Source of the DNA: Bog-950 sp964615305
GTDB lineage: Bacteria > Bacteroidota > Bacteroidia > Chitinophagales > LD1
Reading direction: 5' to 3'
Length of the DNA stretch: 64,000 bases
Assembly: GCA_964615305.1 (NCBI GenBank)
Contig: CAZTNA010000005.1
Span: 1-64,000 of the forward strand
Under the pieces are notes generated by a model. The model had not been told where the DNA came from. It was given only the letters and a program-made list of their open reading frames with translations, and did not search any database. Below are positions 33,001-41,050 of this stretch, piece after piece; within the stretch, counting starts at the first letter, position 1; each line of letters begins with the position of its first letter. The translations under genes were made by a program, and so were the position numbers.

Positions 33001-34195
33001 CACTTGCCAAAGGACAGTTGTTGTTCTTAATATTAACAATAAAAGTGTTTTGCCCTGTGTCCAGTCCGGTAGGTGTCCAAGAAAAGTATCCGAAAACAGA
33101 ATCAGGAGAAACATATTGCGTGAGGTACTGAGCCGTAGGAATAGCCTGCGCAATATTGCTTTCTACAAAAATTGAATCATTTCCACTTTCCATGGCCAAT
33201 GTGCTGAAGGCAAGTGCTGTACCCGGACAAATCTGAACTTCAACCGGAGAAATGTAAATGCCACCTACAACAGTTGGTTGTATGACACCCGAAAAAGTAG
33301 GCGTTGGGTTAGCACATCCGGGTAAGTTCACCACTACCATTTGTATATCGCGAATAGTAGAGCCAATCAAAACGCCATTTCTGTATTCTTCTACCAATAC
33401 GGTAATCACAGCCACCTGAACACCGCTGGGCGTAAAATCCATTTGACCTGTTTGAGTACTAAAGTTGAAAAGCCCTGTGAGATTCATTGGTGATGTTGGC
33501 GTAAATGTTCCTGCATACGTAATAGGAACACCGTTAGCACCTAAAGGAGTAATAAGTGAATACACCAGCGAATCGCCATCTGCATCAACTGCACCGTGGT
33601 TGTAGAAAAAAGGCTGATTGGCACAAATATACGGCACAGGTAACGTGGTAAACTCAGGCGAGTTGTTACAAATGGCGGCCACATTGTTCAAAGTAGATTC
33701 TACATATAAATCTTCTGAATTGGCGTTGATTAGGTTTGTAATTTGATCGTTTCGTGCATTTATGGATACGCTAATCTTCCAATCAGTACATTGTTGTGTA
33801 AGAGTTACTTCTGCCGTATAGGTGTATGCTTGTACACCCGGAAGCAACCCACCATTACAAGTGCTTTGAGCAATAGACGCAAAACACAATGGCGATACTT
33901 CACAAGGTGAACCTCCATTGGTAACCGGAGGGCATGGCTCTTGGTTAAGTGTAACGTCAAAATTTTGTCCGCAGCTTGCAGAAGCCACATTTAATGTAAC
34001 TGTGGCTGGTGCTTCAATACCGGCACAGTCGCGGTAAAATTTAAGTGTAATACGGTACGTGTTGTTAGTAGCGTTTATGCATTGGTACGACAGGTCGGCA
34101 CCCATGGCATGGCTGGCATATACCTGCTTTTGAAAAAAAGTAAACAAAAAAGTAGCCAGGCATAAAATAGTAATACGCAAGTGTGGGTGCTGCAT
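30077..34195 (-). CDS. Large T9SS type B cargo, multi-domain adhesin-like protein
   Basis: The 1372-residue secreted protein has a signal peptide to about residue 27 (ends VYASHAMGADLSY). The first 420 residues form beta-sandwich modules with cysteines, opening YQCINATNNTYRITLKFYRDC. Ig-like modules follow (YIWAPS/GLNNAN-type PKD relatives, each with VxP...YTWTP). Two related modules of about 180 residues (around 615-790 and 880-1075) share DWDGVSNLVIDVCFNN / SWDGVSNLVIELCWDN and MGCT motifs. The end is a type B sorting domain (VPNAFTPNGDGKNDVFYP ... VYNRYGQLV ... GSVTLIR). No PorP/SprF gene is adjacent, so it must use a partner elsewhere or that at 25356. Confidence 0.9.
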   Translation of the reverse strand: MQHPHLRITILCLATFLFTFFQKQVYASHAMGADLSYQCINATNNTYRITLKFYRDCAGIEAPATVTLNVASASCGQNFDVTLNQEPCPPVTNGGSPCEVSPLCFASIAQSTCNGGLLPGVQAYTYTAEVTLTQQCTDWKISVSINARNDQITNLINANSEDLYVESTLNNVAAICNNSPEFTTLPVPYICANQPFFYNHGAVDADGDSLVYSLITPLGANGVPITYAGTFTPTSPMNLTGLFNFSTQTGQMDFTPSGVQVAVITVLVEEYRNGVLIGSTIRDIQMVVVNLPGCANPTPTFSGVIQPTVVGGIYISPVEVQICPGTALAFSTLAMESGNDSIFVESNIAQAIPTAQYLTQYVSPDSVFGYFSWTPTGLDTGQNTFIVNIKNNNCPLASAQAFAITVNVLAGTIAGSDVAYCPTGGPVQLQAYGGSQFIWAPSVGLNNANIGNPLASPAQTTTYIVSSNLSSNCRNTDTITVFRVPDFSYTLSQSDDTICRFEYVNLVASADSVLGPYTYKWTPDASLNSGIIYNPVAQPDYTTVYSLVITSDTGCVIRDTTLKVVVEGQGPSVTIEADKYKVCVGDTIQLNTTIAQLPCGLNVVPCNGNFGLHNIGNGTVGGHSPYNGLYEDGRMQMLIRASELQAVGMMPGTITDIGFDVTSVASGTPYTDLSVRMGCTEINQLGGFVSGLSTVLVEPSYSVVNGMNNHTLNTPYDWDGVSNLVIDVCFNNNSWTATDNINATNTGYPSVAFDFADNATGCQLNTPSVDYYRPNIQFVYCEAIPKTLSYEWSPTTQIFSPDSLSPIVVLQENTTYFLTANDGSCSGGGSVTLSIDTGFGVTAGPDVPFCAGNPAQLQASVFGSLPTGTQIFCGLSGPVCGVGSGVQKTFTPNGLYSSTLTPFDGGVFSPTEDQRTQILYLASDLIANGFSAGPISQFGVRVTTKNSLLPNQNFNIKMGCTDKVALDDNGWEPTTLVYSNANLATVLGWNDWNLNNAYSWDGVSNLVIELCWDNPDGIVSFGQDPISAASSSYFSYHSTLGKTQTVGCNIGTPTFELYFLLPEMRMRMCMPPTLPVTYQWSPSGSLSSDTAARPFATPSSPTMYYITAYFGGKCAQTDSVLVTPNNVFISVSNDTSICQGTTAQLQVSGATDYIWTPAAELSCTDCSSPVASPDSATYFYIQASDSASGCSVNDTVFVNIVSVNAVALFTDTLVDQGTSLTLVVDGQSNSSVSYLWQPATYLNNTNSANPISTPLQDVLYTAVVSASGCVDTAQVNVRVRIIESPIAVPNAFTPNGDGKNDVFYPVINNSIAAVKEFRVYNRYGQLVHNNTSGWNGKLDNTEQPAGTFIYYLLVERPGKDDEKIQGSVTLIR

Positions 34196-34263
34196 AGTTG
34201 AAAATTATGAATTGTATAAAAGTAAAAATTACAAATGGACACAAGACATACCTGCCTAAAAAG

Positions 34264-34302
34264 AAACAACCCCGTTCATTTTTAGATGATACGGGGTTGT
34301 TT
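34264..34302 (-). terminator. Terminator after the 168-residue secreted protein gene
   Basis: A 12-bp perfect stem AAACAACCCCGT (34264-34275) / ACGGGGTTGTTT (34291-34302) is followed on the minus strand by TTTCTTTTTA. It lies just past the stop at 34321. Confidence 0.85.
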
Positions 34303-34320
34303 AACTAAAATGAAACGAAT

Positions 34321-34827
34321 TTAGAAATCGTCAACACTGGTATTTTTCTTATAGTCTTCACTGGCCTGCCAGCTGCTCTCAATTGTTAGCTCAAAACGTG
34401 CTTTAGCAATTTCTTTCAATGTAAAGGTTACATCTTTTACTAACCATTGCATAATATGGCTGTCGTCAACAAAACTTTCGTTACGATAGTCTCCAAACTT
34501 ATAAGTAAGAATAAATTTCATTTGCTCAGTTTGGTCCATGCTTCCTTGTAAAAACACTTTGTAAAAGCGATCTTCTTCGTTAAAAATATAAAGAACTTTA
34601 TCCAGCTTTACAGCACCTATCAGCATGTCATCGCCAGAAACGCTGTAGGCATTTTTAATGAGTGAGTTTTTGTCTTTTGTAAATTCAATTTTCTTTCCAT
34701 CCCGCCAAACAGAATCTATAGGGCTGCCCCAAAATATGTTTCTGAAATCTAGCACAGCCTCGCTTTCTGCACTAAAAGCCGGTATAGCTAATCCGCATAC
34801 CATCAGAACTAACAATAACTTTTTCAT
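34321..34827 (-). CDS. Secreted hypothetical protein
   Basis: The 168-residue protein has a clear signal peptide (KKLLLVLMVCGLAIPAFSAE) and no lipobox. The mature part opens with FRNIFWGSPIDSVWRDGKK, which resembles periplasmic proteins that begin with a 'FRG..WG.s...V' motif, followed by beta-strand-rich sequence (VLYIFNEEDRFYKVFLQG). I do not recognise a named family. It has its own terminator. Confidence 0.75.
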   Translation of the reverse strand: MKKLLLVLMVCGLAIPAFSAESEAVLDFRNIFWGSPIDSVWRDGKKIEFTKDKNSLIKNAYSVSGDDMLIGAVKLDKVLYIFNEEDRFYKVFLQGSMDQTEQMKFILTYKFGDYRNESFVDDSHIMQWLVKDVTFTLKEIAKARFELTIESSWQASEDYKKNTSVDDF

Positions 34828-34882
34828 AACTGGTTGTTTTTTGTTTTAGTTTTTAATCGTTGTTGAATTACTAAAAAGAATC

Positions 34883-34901
34883 GTGCCGAAAATTTCGGCA
34901 C
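34883..34901. other. Perfect 19-bp palindrome between divergent genes
   Basis: GTGCCGAAA (34883-34891) and TTTCGGCAC (34893-34901) flank one base. It sits in the 211-base gap between two divergently transcribed genes. It could be an operator for a dimeric regulator or a hairpin; no T run in a sensible place identifies it as a terminator. Confidence 0.45.
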
Positions 34902-35038
34902 CTGATTTTTAAGCATGGCGAATATGCAATTTTTTATTTCCCACCATAGCAGTTCTCAAACACTCAACAGGACTGTGGAAAACCGAAACTGTTTACGCAG
35001 TTTTGATACTTTCGGAGTTGAACAAGAAATAAATAGAA

Positions 35039-35371
35039 ATGAAAATTGACGATCACAATTGGACTTACAATGAGTTTTTGGCGTTTGTGTTGGTTTTTGG
35101 TGCCGAGATGAACACTCCCCTATCGCCCGAAGAACTGGAGTATATAAAGCAACGCACTCAAATAGCCGATATTCAAAAAATAAAAGCTAAGGTTGACAGT
35201 GTAAGTGATGTAGAGGGTTTAGAGGTAATAGAGCACTACCGCGAAAAGTACCTAAGTACAAAAGCTGACGAAGATAAAGCGCGTAAAGATTTAGAAGGAT
35301 TACTGCAAACTGGCGGACAGCACAGTCAGCTTGAAAAAATTGCCGTGCATTTAATTGAGAAGTTGATATAA
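35039..35371 (+). CDS. Small helical protein, possibly TerB-like
   Basis: The 110-residue soluble, acidic, all-helical protein begins WTYNEFLAFVLVFGAEMNTPLSPEELEYI and ends QLEKIAVHLIEKLI. The 'F..f.l.ya...d..ls.eE...i' start resembles the TerB-like helical fold common in Bacteroidota, but the metal-binding residues of true TerB are not clearly seen. Treat as hypothetical. Confidence 0.65.
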   Translation: MKIDDHNWTYNEFLAFVLVFGAEMNTPLSPEELEYIKQRTQIADIQKIKAKVDSVSDVEGLEVIEHYREKYLSTKADEDKARKDLEGLLQTGGQHSQLEKIAVHLIEKLI

Positions 35372-35450
35372 CAATGATTTCCGGTACTAATCTCTGTTAT
35401 CCGGTCTTGCCAAAAAAAGCTAAACTTGTGTTACTAACCATTGCTGTTGT

Positions 35451-37823
35451 ATGAAGCAAAAGTATATCCTATCTGTTTTTTTGGCTGCCATATTGTTTAG
35501 CTCACCGGCACAAGTTACGTCAAAAATTGATTTGCATTTGTACATGCAGCTACAAGAGTCAAACATCAGCGGACAAATTCCGCTGCTGGTAAAAGGTGAT
35601 GTAATAAAAATAAAAAGCCTTGCCGAACAATTTGGCGGGCATTACAAGTACAGTGCTGGTAATGTTTCATCAATCATTTTGCCTAAACATAGAGTACTAG
35701 CTTTTGCAAAGGAGAATGCTGTTGAGCGAATTGAAAATACATTTGCCAGGGGCAGAATGTTGATGGATACTTCGCGTTTACGCAATAATGTTGATAGTAT
35801 TCATTCAGGTTATGCACCTCTTGTTTCGGTATTAAAAGGCACAGGTGTGGTTATGGGAGTTGTTGACACTAAAATTGATTTCGATCATCAGGATTTTCGG
35901 AAGCCCGATGGAACTACACGCTTTAGGTATATATGGGATCAAACTGCCAGTGGCAGCAATGCGCCTTTACCCTACAATTACGGCAACCAATGGAGCTGGA
36001 CAGATATAAACAGCGGTAACTGCACACATACAGGTGACCCCGCTTTTGGTCATGCATCGTGCGTAGCAGGAATTGCTGCAGGTAATGGTTTGTCTGTTGC
36101 CAATACACAGTATGAAGGAATGGTAACAGGCATTGCTCCTGAAACAGATATTGTTTTTGTTAGCCTAGATGAGTCAGATGAAAATTATTTAGTGCATATT
36201 GCCGATGCAGTTGATTATATTTTTAAGAAAGCCGATGCGCTTGGCAAACCGTGTGTAATTAACACCAGCACAGGAACCTACTATGGTTCGCACGATGGCA
36301 AAGATTTAGCTACTCAGATTATTGAAACACTTTTAACCGAACGCAATGGCCGCAGTTTAGTAGCAGCAGGAGGTAACGGAGGTAACGTGCCACATCACCT
36401 TGGTTACAACATACCGGCCGATTCGGCTTACACATTTTTTACCACGGAGTTTAGTGAAGTGTATTTCGATTTTTGGGCAGATACTGCCGGCTTTAAACAA
36501 ACACAATTTACGGTTGGTTGTAACGATACTTTCGGAAATAATTTAGGGAGGTTGAGATATTTCAATATATCGACAGATTTTAACCCTGCTCCAGGAAACA
36601 CGGTTTATATATCGCAAAACCTTTTTAGCAACACGAGTTTGCTGGGGCAGGTAAACATGGCAGTTACCTTAGATGGTAGCCGCTACCAGGTTGAATTTTT
36701 AATATCGCCATCAAACCCCTCACATCTCTGGCGGTTACAAACAAGCGGTGGGGGCAAACTCGATTTGTGGGCAAGTAGCGCATTAATCGGAACAGCAGAT
36801 ATTACCTCATACATTAAAACAGGCGATACAGCTAATCCGAAGTTATTTATACAGTATCCTAACTATCGACACCCCGATTCGTTAAAAACTATTGTAAGTA
36901 GCTGGCAGTGCAGCGATAAAGTAATTACTGTGGCTAACTATAGTAACCGGGCTGGTTATTTAGATCGCGATTCTGTGTACCAGGACATGACTATAGCACC
37001 CTTTAATGAAACCGTTGGAAAACGATTTGCAACCTCTAGCCTAGGCCCCACTCGTGACGGACGAATGAAGCCCGACATTTCGGCTACCGGAAGCACCACC
37101 ATCTGTACAGGTGATGCCGGTTACGTTTACAATCTTTCTTTCAACGCTGTAAACCGCAGAAAAACCTCCATAACTCAAAAACATGTACGTAATGGAGGCA
37201 CTTCTATGGCAAGCCCCGTAGTTGCGGGTATTGCAGCTTTATATCTGCAGAAAAAACCAACTGCTACCTACGATGAAATTAAAGAAGCCATTATTTGCAC
37301 GGCCATGCGCGATAATTTTACAGGCAACCAACCCAACTATGAATATGGTAACGGTAAGGTAAACGGGTTTGCTGCACTTACAAGAAGTGAGGGTTGTTTT
37401 GTGTATGGCGCAAAAGATACTGCCTGTATTAACTATAATGCGCTTGCTAACGTTGACTCAGGCGGCTGCGTTGCCAAAGTTTACGGATGCACCGACAGTA
37501 CTGCTGATAACTACAACCCTTTAGCAAATATCAGTACAGGTATTTGTTTTTACACTGCCGTTAAAAATTTAGAAAGCTATGATTTGAAAGTAATGGTTGC
37601 ACCCAATCCGTTTCATGGAGAAACTACTTTTACGGTTGAAGGGTTGGGTAGCACAGGTGCTATACTGAAATTCATAAACCTATTGGGGGAAACTGTTGAC
37701 ATAGTTAAGTTAACACAAAATGTATTGGTTTATCGAAACAGTAAATTGGCAAAGGGTGTTTATCAGTTTGTGCTTTCTGATGAGCACCAATTTTTAAGCA
37801 CCGGCAAATTGGTAATAGAGTAA
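35451..37823 (+). CDS. S8 family serine peptidase with T9SS type A sorting domain
   Basis: The 790-residue secreted subtilase has a signal peptide to about residue 20 and a pro-region (about 21-110). Its catalytic domain has Asp in GVVMGVVDTKIDFDH (about 138), His in FGHASCVAGIAAGNG (about 201; GHAS rather than the usual GHGT) and Ser in GGTSMASPVVAGIAAL (about 585). A cysteine-containing repeat (YGCTDSTADNYNPLANISTG) follows near 680. A type A T9SS domain (VMVAPNPFHGETTF ... KGVYQFVL ... GKLVIE) ends it. It is probably exported to the surface and cleaves proteins or peptides; substrate specificity is unknown. Confidence 0.92.
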   Translation: MKQKYILSVFLAAILFSSPAQVTSKIDLHLYMQLQESNISGQIPLLVKGDVIKIKSLAEQFGGHYKYSAGNVSSIILPKHRVLAFAKENAVERIENTFARGRMLMDTSRLRNNVDSIHSGYAPLVSVLKGTGVVMGVVDTKIDFDHQDFRKPDGTTRFRYIWDQTASGSNAPLPYNYGNQWSWTDINSGNCTHTGDPAFGHASCVAGIAAGNGLSVANTQYEGMVTGIAPETDIVFVSLDESDENYLVHIADAVDYIFKKADALGKPCVINTSTGTYYGSHDGKDLATQIIETLLTERNGRSLVAAGGNGGNVPHHLGYNIPADSAYTFFTTEFSEVYFDFWADTAGFKQTQFTVGCNDTFGNNLGRLRYFNISTDFNPAPGNTVYISQNLFSNTSLLGQVNMAVTLDGSRYQVEFLISPSNPSHLWRLQTSGGGKLDLWASSALIGTADITSYIKTGDTANPKLFIQYPNYRHPDSLKTIVSSWQCSDKVITVANYSNRAGYLDRDSVYQDMTIAPFNETVGKRFATSSLGPTRDGRMKPDISATGSTTICTGDAGYVYNLSFNAVNRRKTSITQKHVRNGGTSMASPVVAGIAALYLQKKPTATYDEIKEAIICTAMRDNFTGNQPNYEYGNGKVNGFAALTRSEGCFVYGAKDTACINYNALANVDSGGCVAKVYGCTDSTADNYNPLANISTGICFYTAVKNLESYDLKVMVAPNPFHGETTFTVEGLGSTGAILKFINLLGETVDIVKLTQNVLVYRNSKLAKGVYQFVLSDEHQFLSTGKLVIE

Positions 37824-37841
37824 TAACTGATTGAAACGAGT

Positions 37842-38345
37842 ATGATCAAGAAAATGCAGATACTTACAAGTGAAGAGATAAATCAGAAAACGCGGAGAAT
37901 TGCCTATCAGATAGTGGAAGATAATACAGAAGCCGGTGAGTTGATTTTTATTGGAATTAAACCGAATGGTTTCCAGTATGCCGAGCAGTTAAAGAAAGAA
38001 GTTGAGAAAATAAATGGTATAAAAGTTACCCTGCTTGAACTACAATTGGACAAGACAAACCCACTCAACAACCCAATTGAACTAAACCACGGAAAACTTT
38101 CACTCAATAATAAGTCTGTGATAGTGGTTGACGATGTTGCCAACACCGGTAAAACACTTTACTACGCTTTGAAACCTGTGATGGATTTTTCCCCTAAAAA
38201 AGTACAAGCGGCCGTACTGGTTGACCGCCAGCATAAAATGTTTCCTGTTACTCCTGACTTTGTTGGCCTATCACTTTCCACCACACTGAAAGAACATATA
38301 CGTGTAGAATTTAAAAGCGGAAAAGGGAAAGCATATTTGATGTAA
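37842..38345 (+). CDS. Phosphoribosyltransferase, PyrR-like
   Basis: The 167-residue type I PRTase fold carries the PRPP-binding motif VIVVDDVANTGKTLYYAL near residue 95. An earlier strand ELIFIGIKPNGFQYAEQL and the C-terminal VDRQHKMFPVTPDFVGLSL also fit uracil/PyrR-type enzymes. The ATG at 37854 is an alternative start. The base substrate cannot be told from sequence alone; it may be a pyrimidine salvage enzyme. Confidence 0.85.
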   Translation: MIKKMQILTSEEINQKTRRIAYQIVEDNTEAGELIFIGIKPNGFQYAEQLKKEVEKINGIKVTLLELQLDKTNPLNNPIELNHGKLSLNNKSVIVVDDVANTGKTLYYALKPVMDFSPKKVQAAVLVDRQHKMFPVTPDFVGLSLSTTLKEHIRVEFKSGKGKAYLM

Positions 38346-38375
38346 CCACGCTAATTTGGGATAAATAAAAAGAAT

Positions 38376-38411
38376 GTCATCGAGAGCCCGAGCATTACAG
38401 CGGGCGAAGCA
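38376..38411. repeat. Second REP-like palindrome
   Basis: GTCATCGAGAG, stem GCCCG (38386-38390) / CGGGC (38401-38405), then CGAAGCA repeat the framework seen at 160-200. In addition CGAGAGCCC (38381-38389) pairs with GGGCTCTCG at 38477-38485 inside the end of lpxB, which might serve as a terminator for the convergent genes. Confidence 0.5.
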
Positions 38412-38463
38412 TACTTTGATATGCCTTTTGACGGGAACTCATGTTGGTGAAAGCAAACAGCTA

Positions 38464-39576
38464 CTAAAGTGAGCGTGGGCTCTCGTGAAGATATTTTATC
38501 ATTAAAGAAGCTATGCGTTGAGAAGCACCTTGGCTACCGAGTTTAGTGTTAAGTAGTTCGTAGTCTTTCTGTACTCGCGTTCTGCCTTCTTCGGTCAACA
38601 ATATTTTAAGCTCGGAAACTAAACGTGTTTTGTTTACATCTTGTTGTATAAGCTCTTCTACCACAAGTTTGCCACAAATTAAGTTTACAATACAAATAAA
38701 GCCGATACTCTTATCAATTAACGCACGGATAATAAAATATGAAATCCAACTTCCTTTGTAGCATATTACTTCAGGCACTCCATGAAGTGCAGTTTCTAAT
38801 GTGGCAGTGCCGGATGTAACAATAGCTGCCCGGCTATTCTGCAACACTTCATACGTTTTATCCATTGCTAATTCAGCCCGACTGTTTTGCAGAATGTAGC
38901 GGTAAAAGTTTTCGCCAATGGTGCTCATACCGGTTACCACAAAATGATATTCTGGAAATTCATCTACTACTTTTAAATACTCAGGAAGCAGATACGCAAT
39001 CTCTTGTTTACGGCTGCCGGCAAGTAGCGCAATTTGTTGTTTCTGTTGATGGTTGGCGGTTGAAGGTTGACGGTTTTTTAACTCATCAAGAAGTGGATGC
39101 CCCACAAACTCTGCGTGCACCCCGTTGTCTTCGTAAAACTTTTGCTCGAATGGAAATATGACAAACATACGTTCGACATATTTCTTCACTTGTTTCACTC
39201 TTCCCTTTTTCCATGCCCACAATTGCGGACTGATGTAATAGAAAATGCGGATACCGTGCTGATGCAAAAATTTAAACAAACGGAAATTGAAACCGGGATA
39301 ATCAATCAGTATAACCACATCGGGTTTGTAGTCAAGTATATCCTGCTTGCAAAACGAAATATTGTTGAGAATAGTGGGTAGATGTTTTACAACTTCGAAA
39401 AAACCCATAAACGCCAACTCGCTGATATGCTTTACTACCTGACCGCCTGCATGGCGCATTTTATCGCCACCCCAGCAGCGAATATCGGCATGGGTGTCCT
39501 GCGCGCGCAACTCTTTTATAAGATTTGCCCCGTGCAAATCGCCACTGGCCTCTCCCGCTATGATGTAGTATTTCAT
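38464..39576 (-). CDS. lpxB: Lipid-A-disaccharide synthase
   Basis: The 370-residue GT19 enzyme condenses UDP-diacylglucosamine with lipid X in lipid A synthesis at the inner membrane. Motifs: MKYYIIAGEASGDLHGANLI at the start, CWGGDKMRHAGG, VILIDYPGFNFRLFKFLH, YISPQLWAWKKGRVKQVK, FVGHPLLDE, IALLAGSRKQEI and VTSGTATLETAL. Between the last two of the N-side motifs a polar insert (NRQPSTANHQQKQQ) is encoded by a heptanucleotide repeat. It indicates a lipid A-containing outer membrane. Confidence 0.96.
   Translation of the reverse strand: MKYYIIAGEASGDLHGANLIKELRAQDTHADIRCWGGDKMRHAGGQVVKHISELAFMGFFEVVKHLPTILNNISFCKQDILDYKPDVVILIDYPGFNFRLFKFLHQHGIRIFYYISPQLWAWKKGRVKQVKKYVERMFVIFPFEQKFYEDNGVHAEFVGHPLLDELKNRQPSTANHQQKQQIALLAGSRKQEIAYLLPEYLKVVDEFPEYHFVVTGMSTIGENFYRYILQNSRAELAMDKTYEVLQNSRAAIVTSGTATLETALHGVPEVICYKGSWISYFIIRALIDKSIGFICIVNLICGKLVVEELIQQDVNKTRLVSELKILLTEEGRTRVQKDYELLNTKLGSQGASQRIASLMIKYLHESPRSL
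39045..39072. repeat. Heptanucleotide repeat inside lpxB
   Basis: Units GTTGATG, GTTGGCG, GTTGAAG and GTTGACG (plus strand) lie in exact register. They encode the polar insert just before the GSRKQEI motif of LpxB. Confidence 0.8.
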
Positions 39577-39647
39577 TTCAGCAAACGTGCAGAAAATTTT
39601 TGGGGCTGCAATTATTTAAGGAGAAAGAAGTCTTTAATGAACCTGTG

Positions 39648-40358
39648 TTATATTATTCTACAACACTTGGTCAATTCAATTCTGGTTACAAAGAACGGCT
39701 CTATTTTAATTGGGTCGTGGTCAGTCGGGAAAGTCGAGTTGAGTTTATTGTCCCTAATTGGCTCTATCCTTTTTCCATTTTTTTTGTATATCGGAATGAA
39801 GCTAAATCTGAATTCATCTTCGTCTTTGTAAATACTGTCTTTTAGCCAATTACCTGAGAGATTTACGTCATGACCATGTAGATGCCCGGTATATTCAATT
39901 TTTCTACCCGAAGCAGTATATGGATATGTTTTATCTTGAATGACAAGTTCATCAGAAAGAATGTCCAAAAATAGTTGGACGTTGAAAATTTCAACACATA
40001 CATCAGCTCCAAACTTTTTCTTCAGTTGTTCAGAAAGTGTTCCGGACGTACAAAATATGTATGCGTCTGGTATGTCTTCATTTCCTTTGAATACCGTGCC
40101 CGGAAGAATTTTAACGGTTCCTTTTTCATAAGAAATGTTTGACCCCTTTAAGAAAGGCAATTCCTTATAAAATTCAGTTGCATCTGCTATCGTTTTACCT
40201 TCTTTAAATTCGGTTGATTTTTCGAGTTTTCCCTCATTTCTATCAGCTCTTGCTGCATCTTCTATGTCTCGATAGTAAGAAAGAGTTCCCATTTGAATGG
40301 TTCCTCTGTTTACCATTTCTTCAGCGTAATCTTGTCTTAGATATTTGTAAAGTTTCAT
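39648..40358 (-). CDS. Unrecognised 236-residue protein, possibly DUF2971-like
   Basis: The soluble protein has no signal peptide. It opens KLYKYLRQDYAEEMVNRGTIQMGTLSYYRD, a pattern like the N-terminus of DUF2971-type proteins (a Lys-Tyr-Arg opening followed by a strand and YYRD). It continues with mixed alpha/beta sequence including ADVCVEIFNVQLFLDIL and DEFRFSFIPIYKKNG. Its place between lpxB and a minisatellite, with no partner gene, suggests an accessory gene. The function is unknown. Confidence 0.65.
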   Translation of the reverse strand: MKLYKYLRQDYAEEMVNRGTIQMGTLSYYRDIEDAARADRNEGKLEKSTEFKEGKTIADATEFYKELPFLKGSNISYEKGTVKILPGTVFKGNEDIPDAYIFCTSGTLSEQLKKKFGADVCVEIFNVQLFLDILSDELVIQDKTYPYTASGRKIEYTGHLHGHDVNLSGNWLKDSIYKDEDEFRFSFIPIYKKNGKRIEPIRDNKLNSTFPTDHDPIKIEPFFVTRIELTKCCRII

Positions 40359-40525
40359 TTGTAAGGTGGTTATAAAGACTTACTACCGATTTGAGTATTG
40401 CCGGAGGATTCCAACACTACTGTTGGTTTTGTAGCTAATAGTCACTCCCCCAAATATACCCTCCTCCTCCACCCCGCCAAACCCGCCTCAAAACTTCTCT
40501 TGTGATATTTTGCTCATAAAAACAG

Positions 40526-40952
40526 CATTGGACAATCTTCCAACACTATCTGCACGGTTTAAATGCCTTCGGATAATCTTCCAATGCCATCTGCACCGTT
40601 CAAATGCCTTCGGACAATCTTCCAACGCTATCTGCACCGTTCAAATNNNNNNNNNNNNNNNNNNNNNNNNNNNNNNNNNNNNNNNNNNNNNNNNNNNNNN
40701 NNNNNNNNNNNNNNNNNNNNNNNNNNNNNNNNNNNNNNNNNNNNNNTGCACCGTTCAAATGCCTTCGGACAATCTTCCAACGCTATCTGCACCGTTCAAA
40801 TACCTTCGGACAATCTTCCAATGCTATCTGCACGGTTCAAATGCCTTCGGATAATCTTCCAATGCCATCCGCACCGTGCAAATGCCTTCGGACAATCTTC
40901 CAACGCTATCTGCACCGTTCAAATGCCGTTGGATAAACTTCCAACGCTATCC
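40526..40952. repeat. 41-bp tandem minisatellite
   Basis: Seven complete 41-bp units are visible (starts at 40551, 40592, 40747, 40788, 40829, 40870 and 40911), plus partial copies at the left end and before the gap. The common unit starts TGCACCGTTCAAATGCCTTC and contains GGACAATCTTCCAACGC. At least two sub-variants alternate (CGGACA/CGCTATC and CGGATA/GCCATC). All three forward frames stay open, so the ORFs through it are not evidence of coding. There is no spacer diversity, so it is not a CRISPR. It and flanking sequence fill the 40359-41050 gap between genes; nothing else was seen there. Confidence 0.95.
40647..40746. other. Assembly gap of 100 Ns within the minisatellite
   Basis: Exactly 100 Ns with identical repeat units on both sides. 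The true copy number of the repeat, and any sequence lost in the gap, is unknown. Confidence 0.99.
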
Positions 40953-41050
40953 GTTTTTACTCCGCAGCCCGCTTTTCCTGCTTTTTTATATTCGCTCGCT
41001 TTTATCCGCCATAGCTTTAGCAAAGGCGGCAAAACAAAACAAACAACATT

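Noticed and set aside
40526..40952. Possible CRISPR array
   Set aside because: Units are contiguous 41-bp tandem copies with no unique spacers, and no cas genes are nearby.
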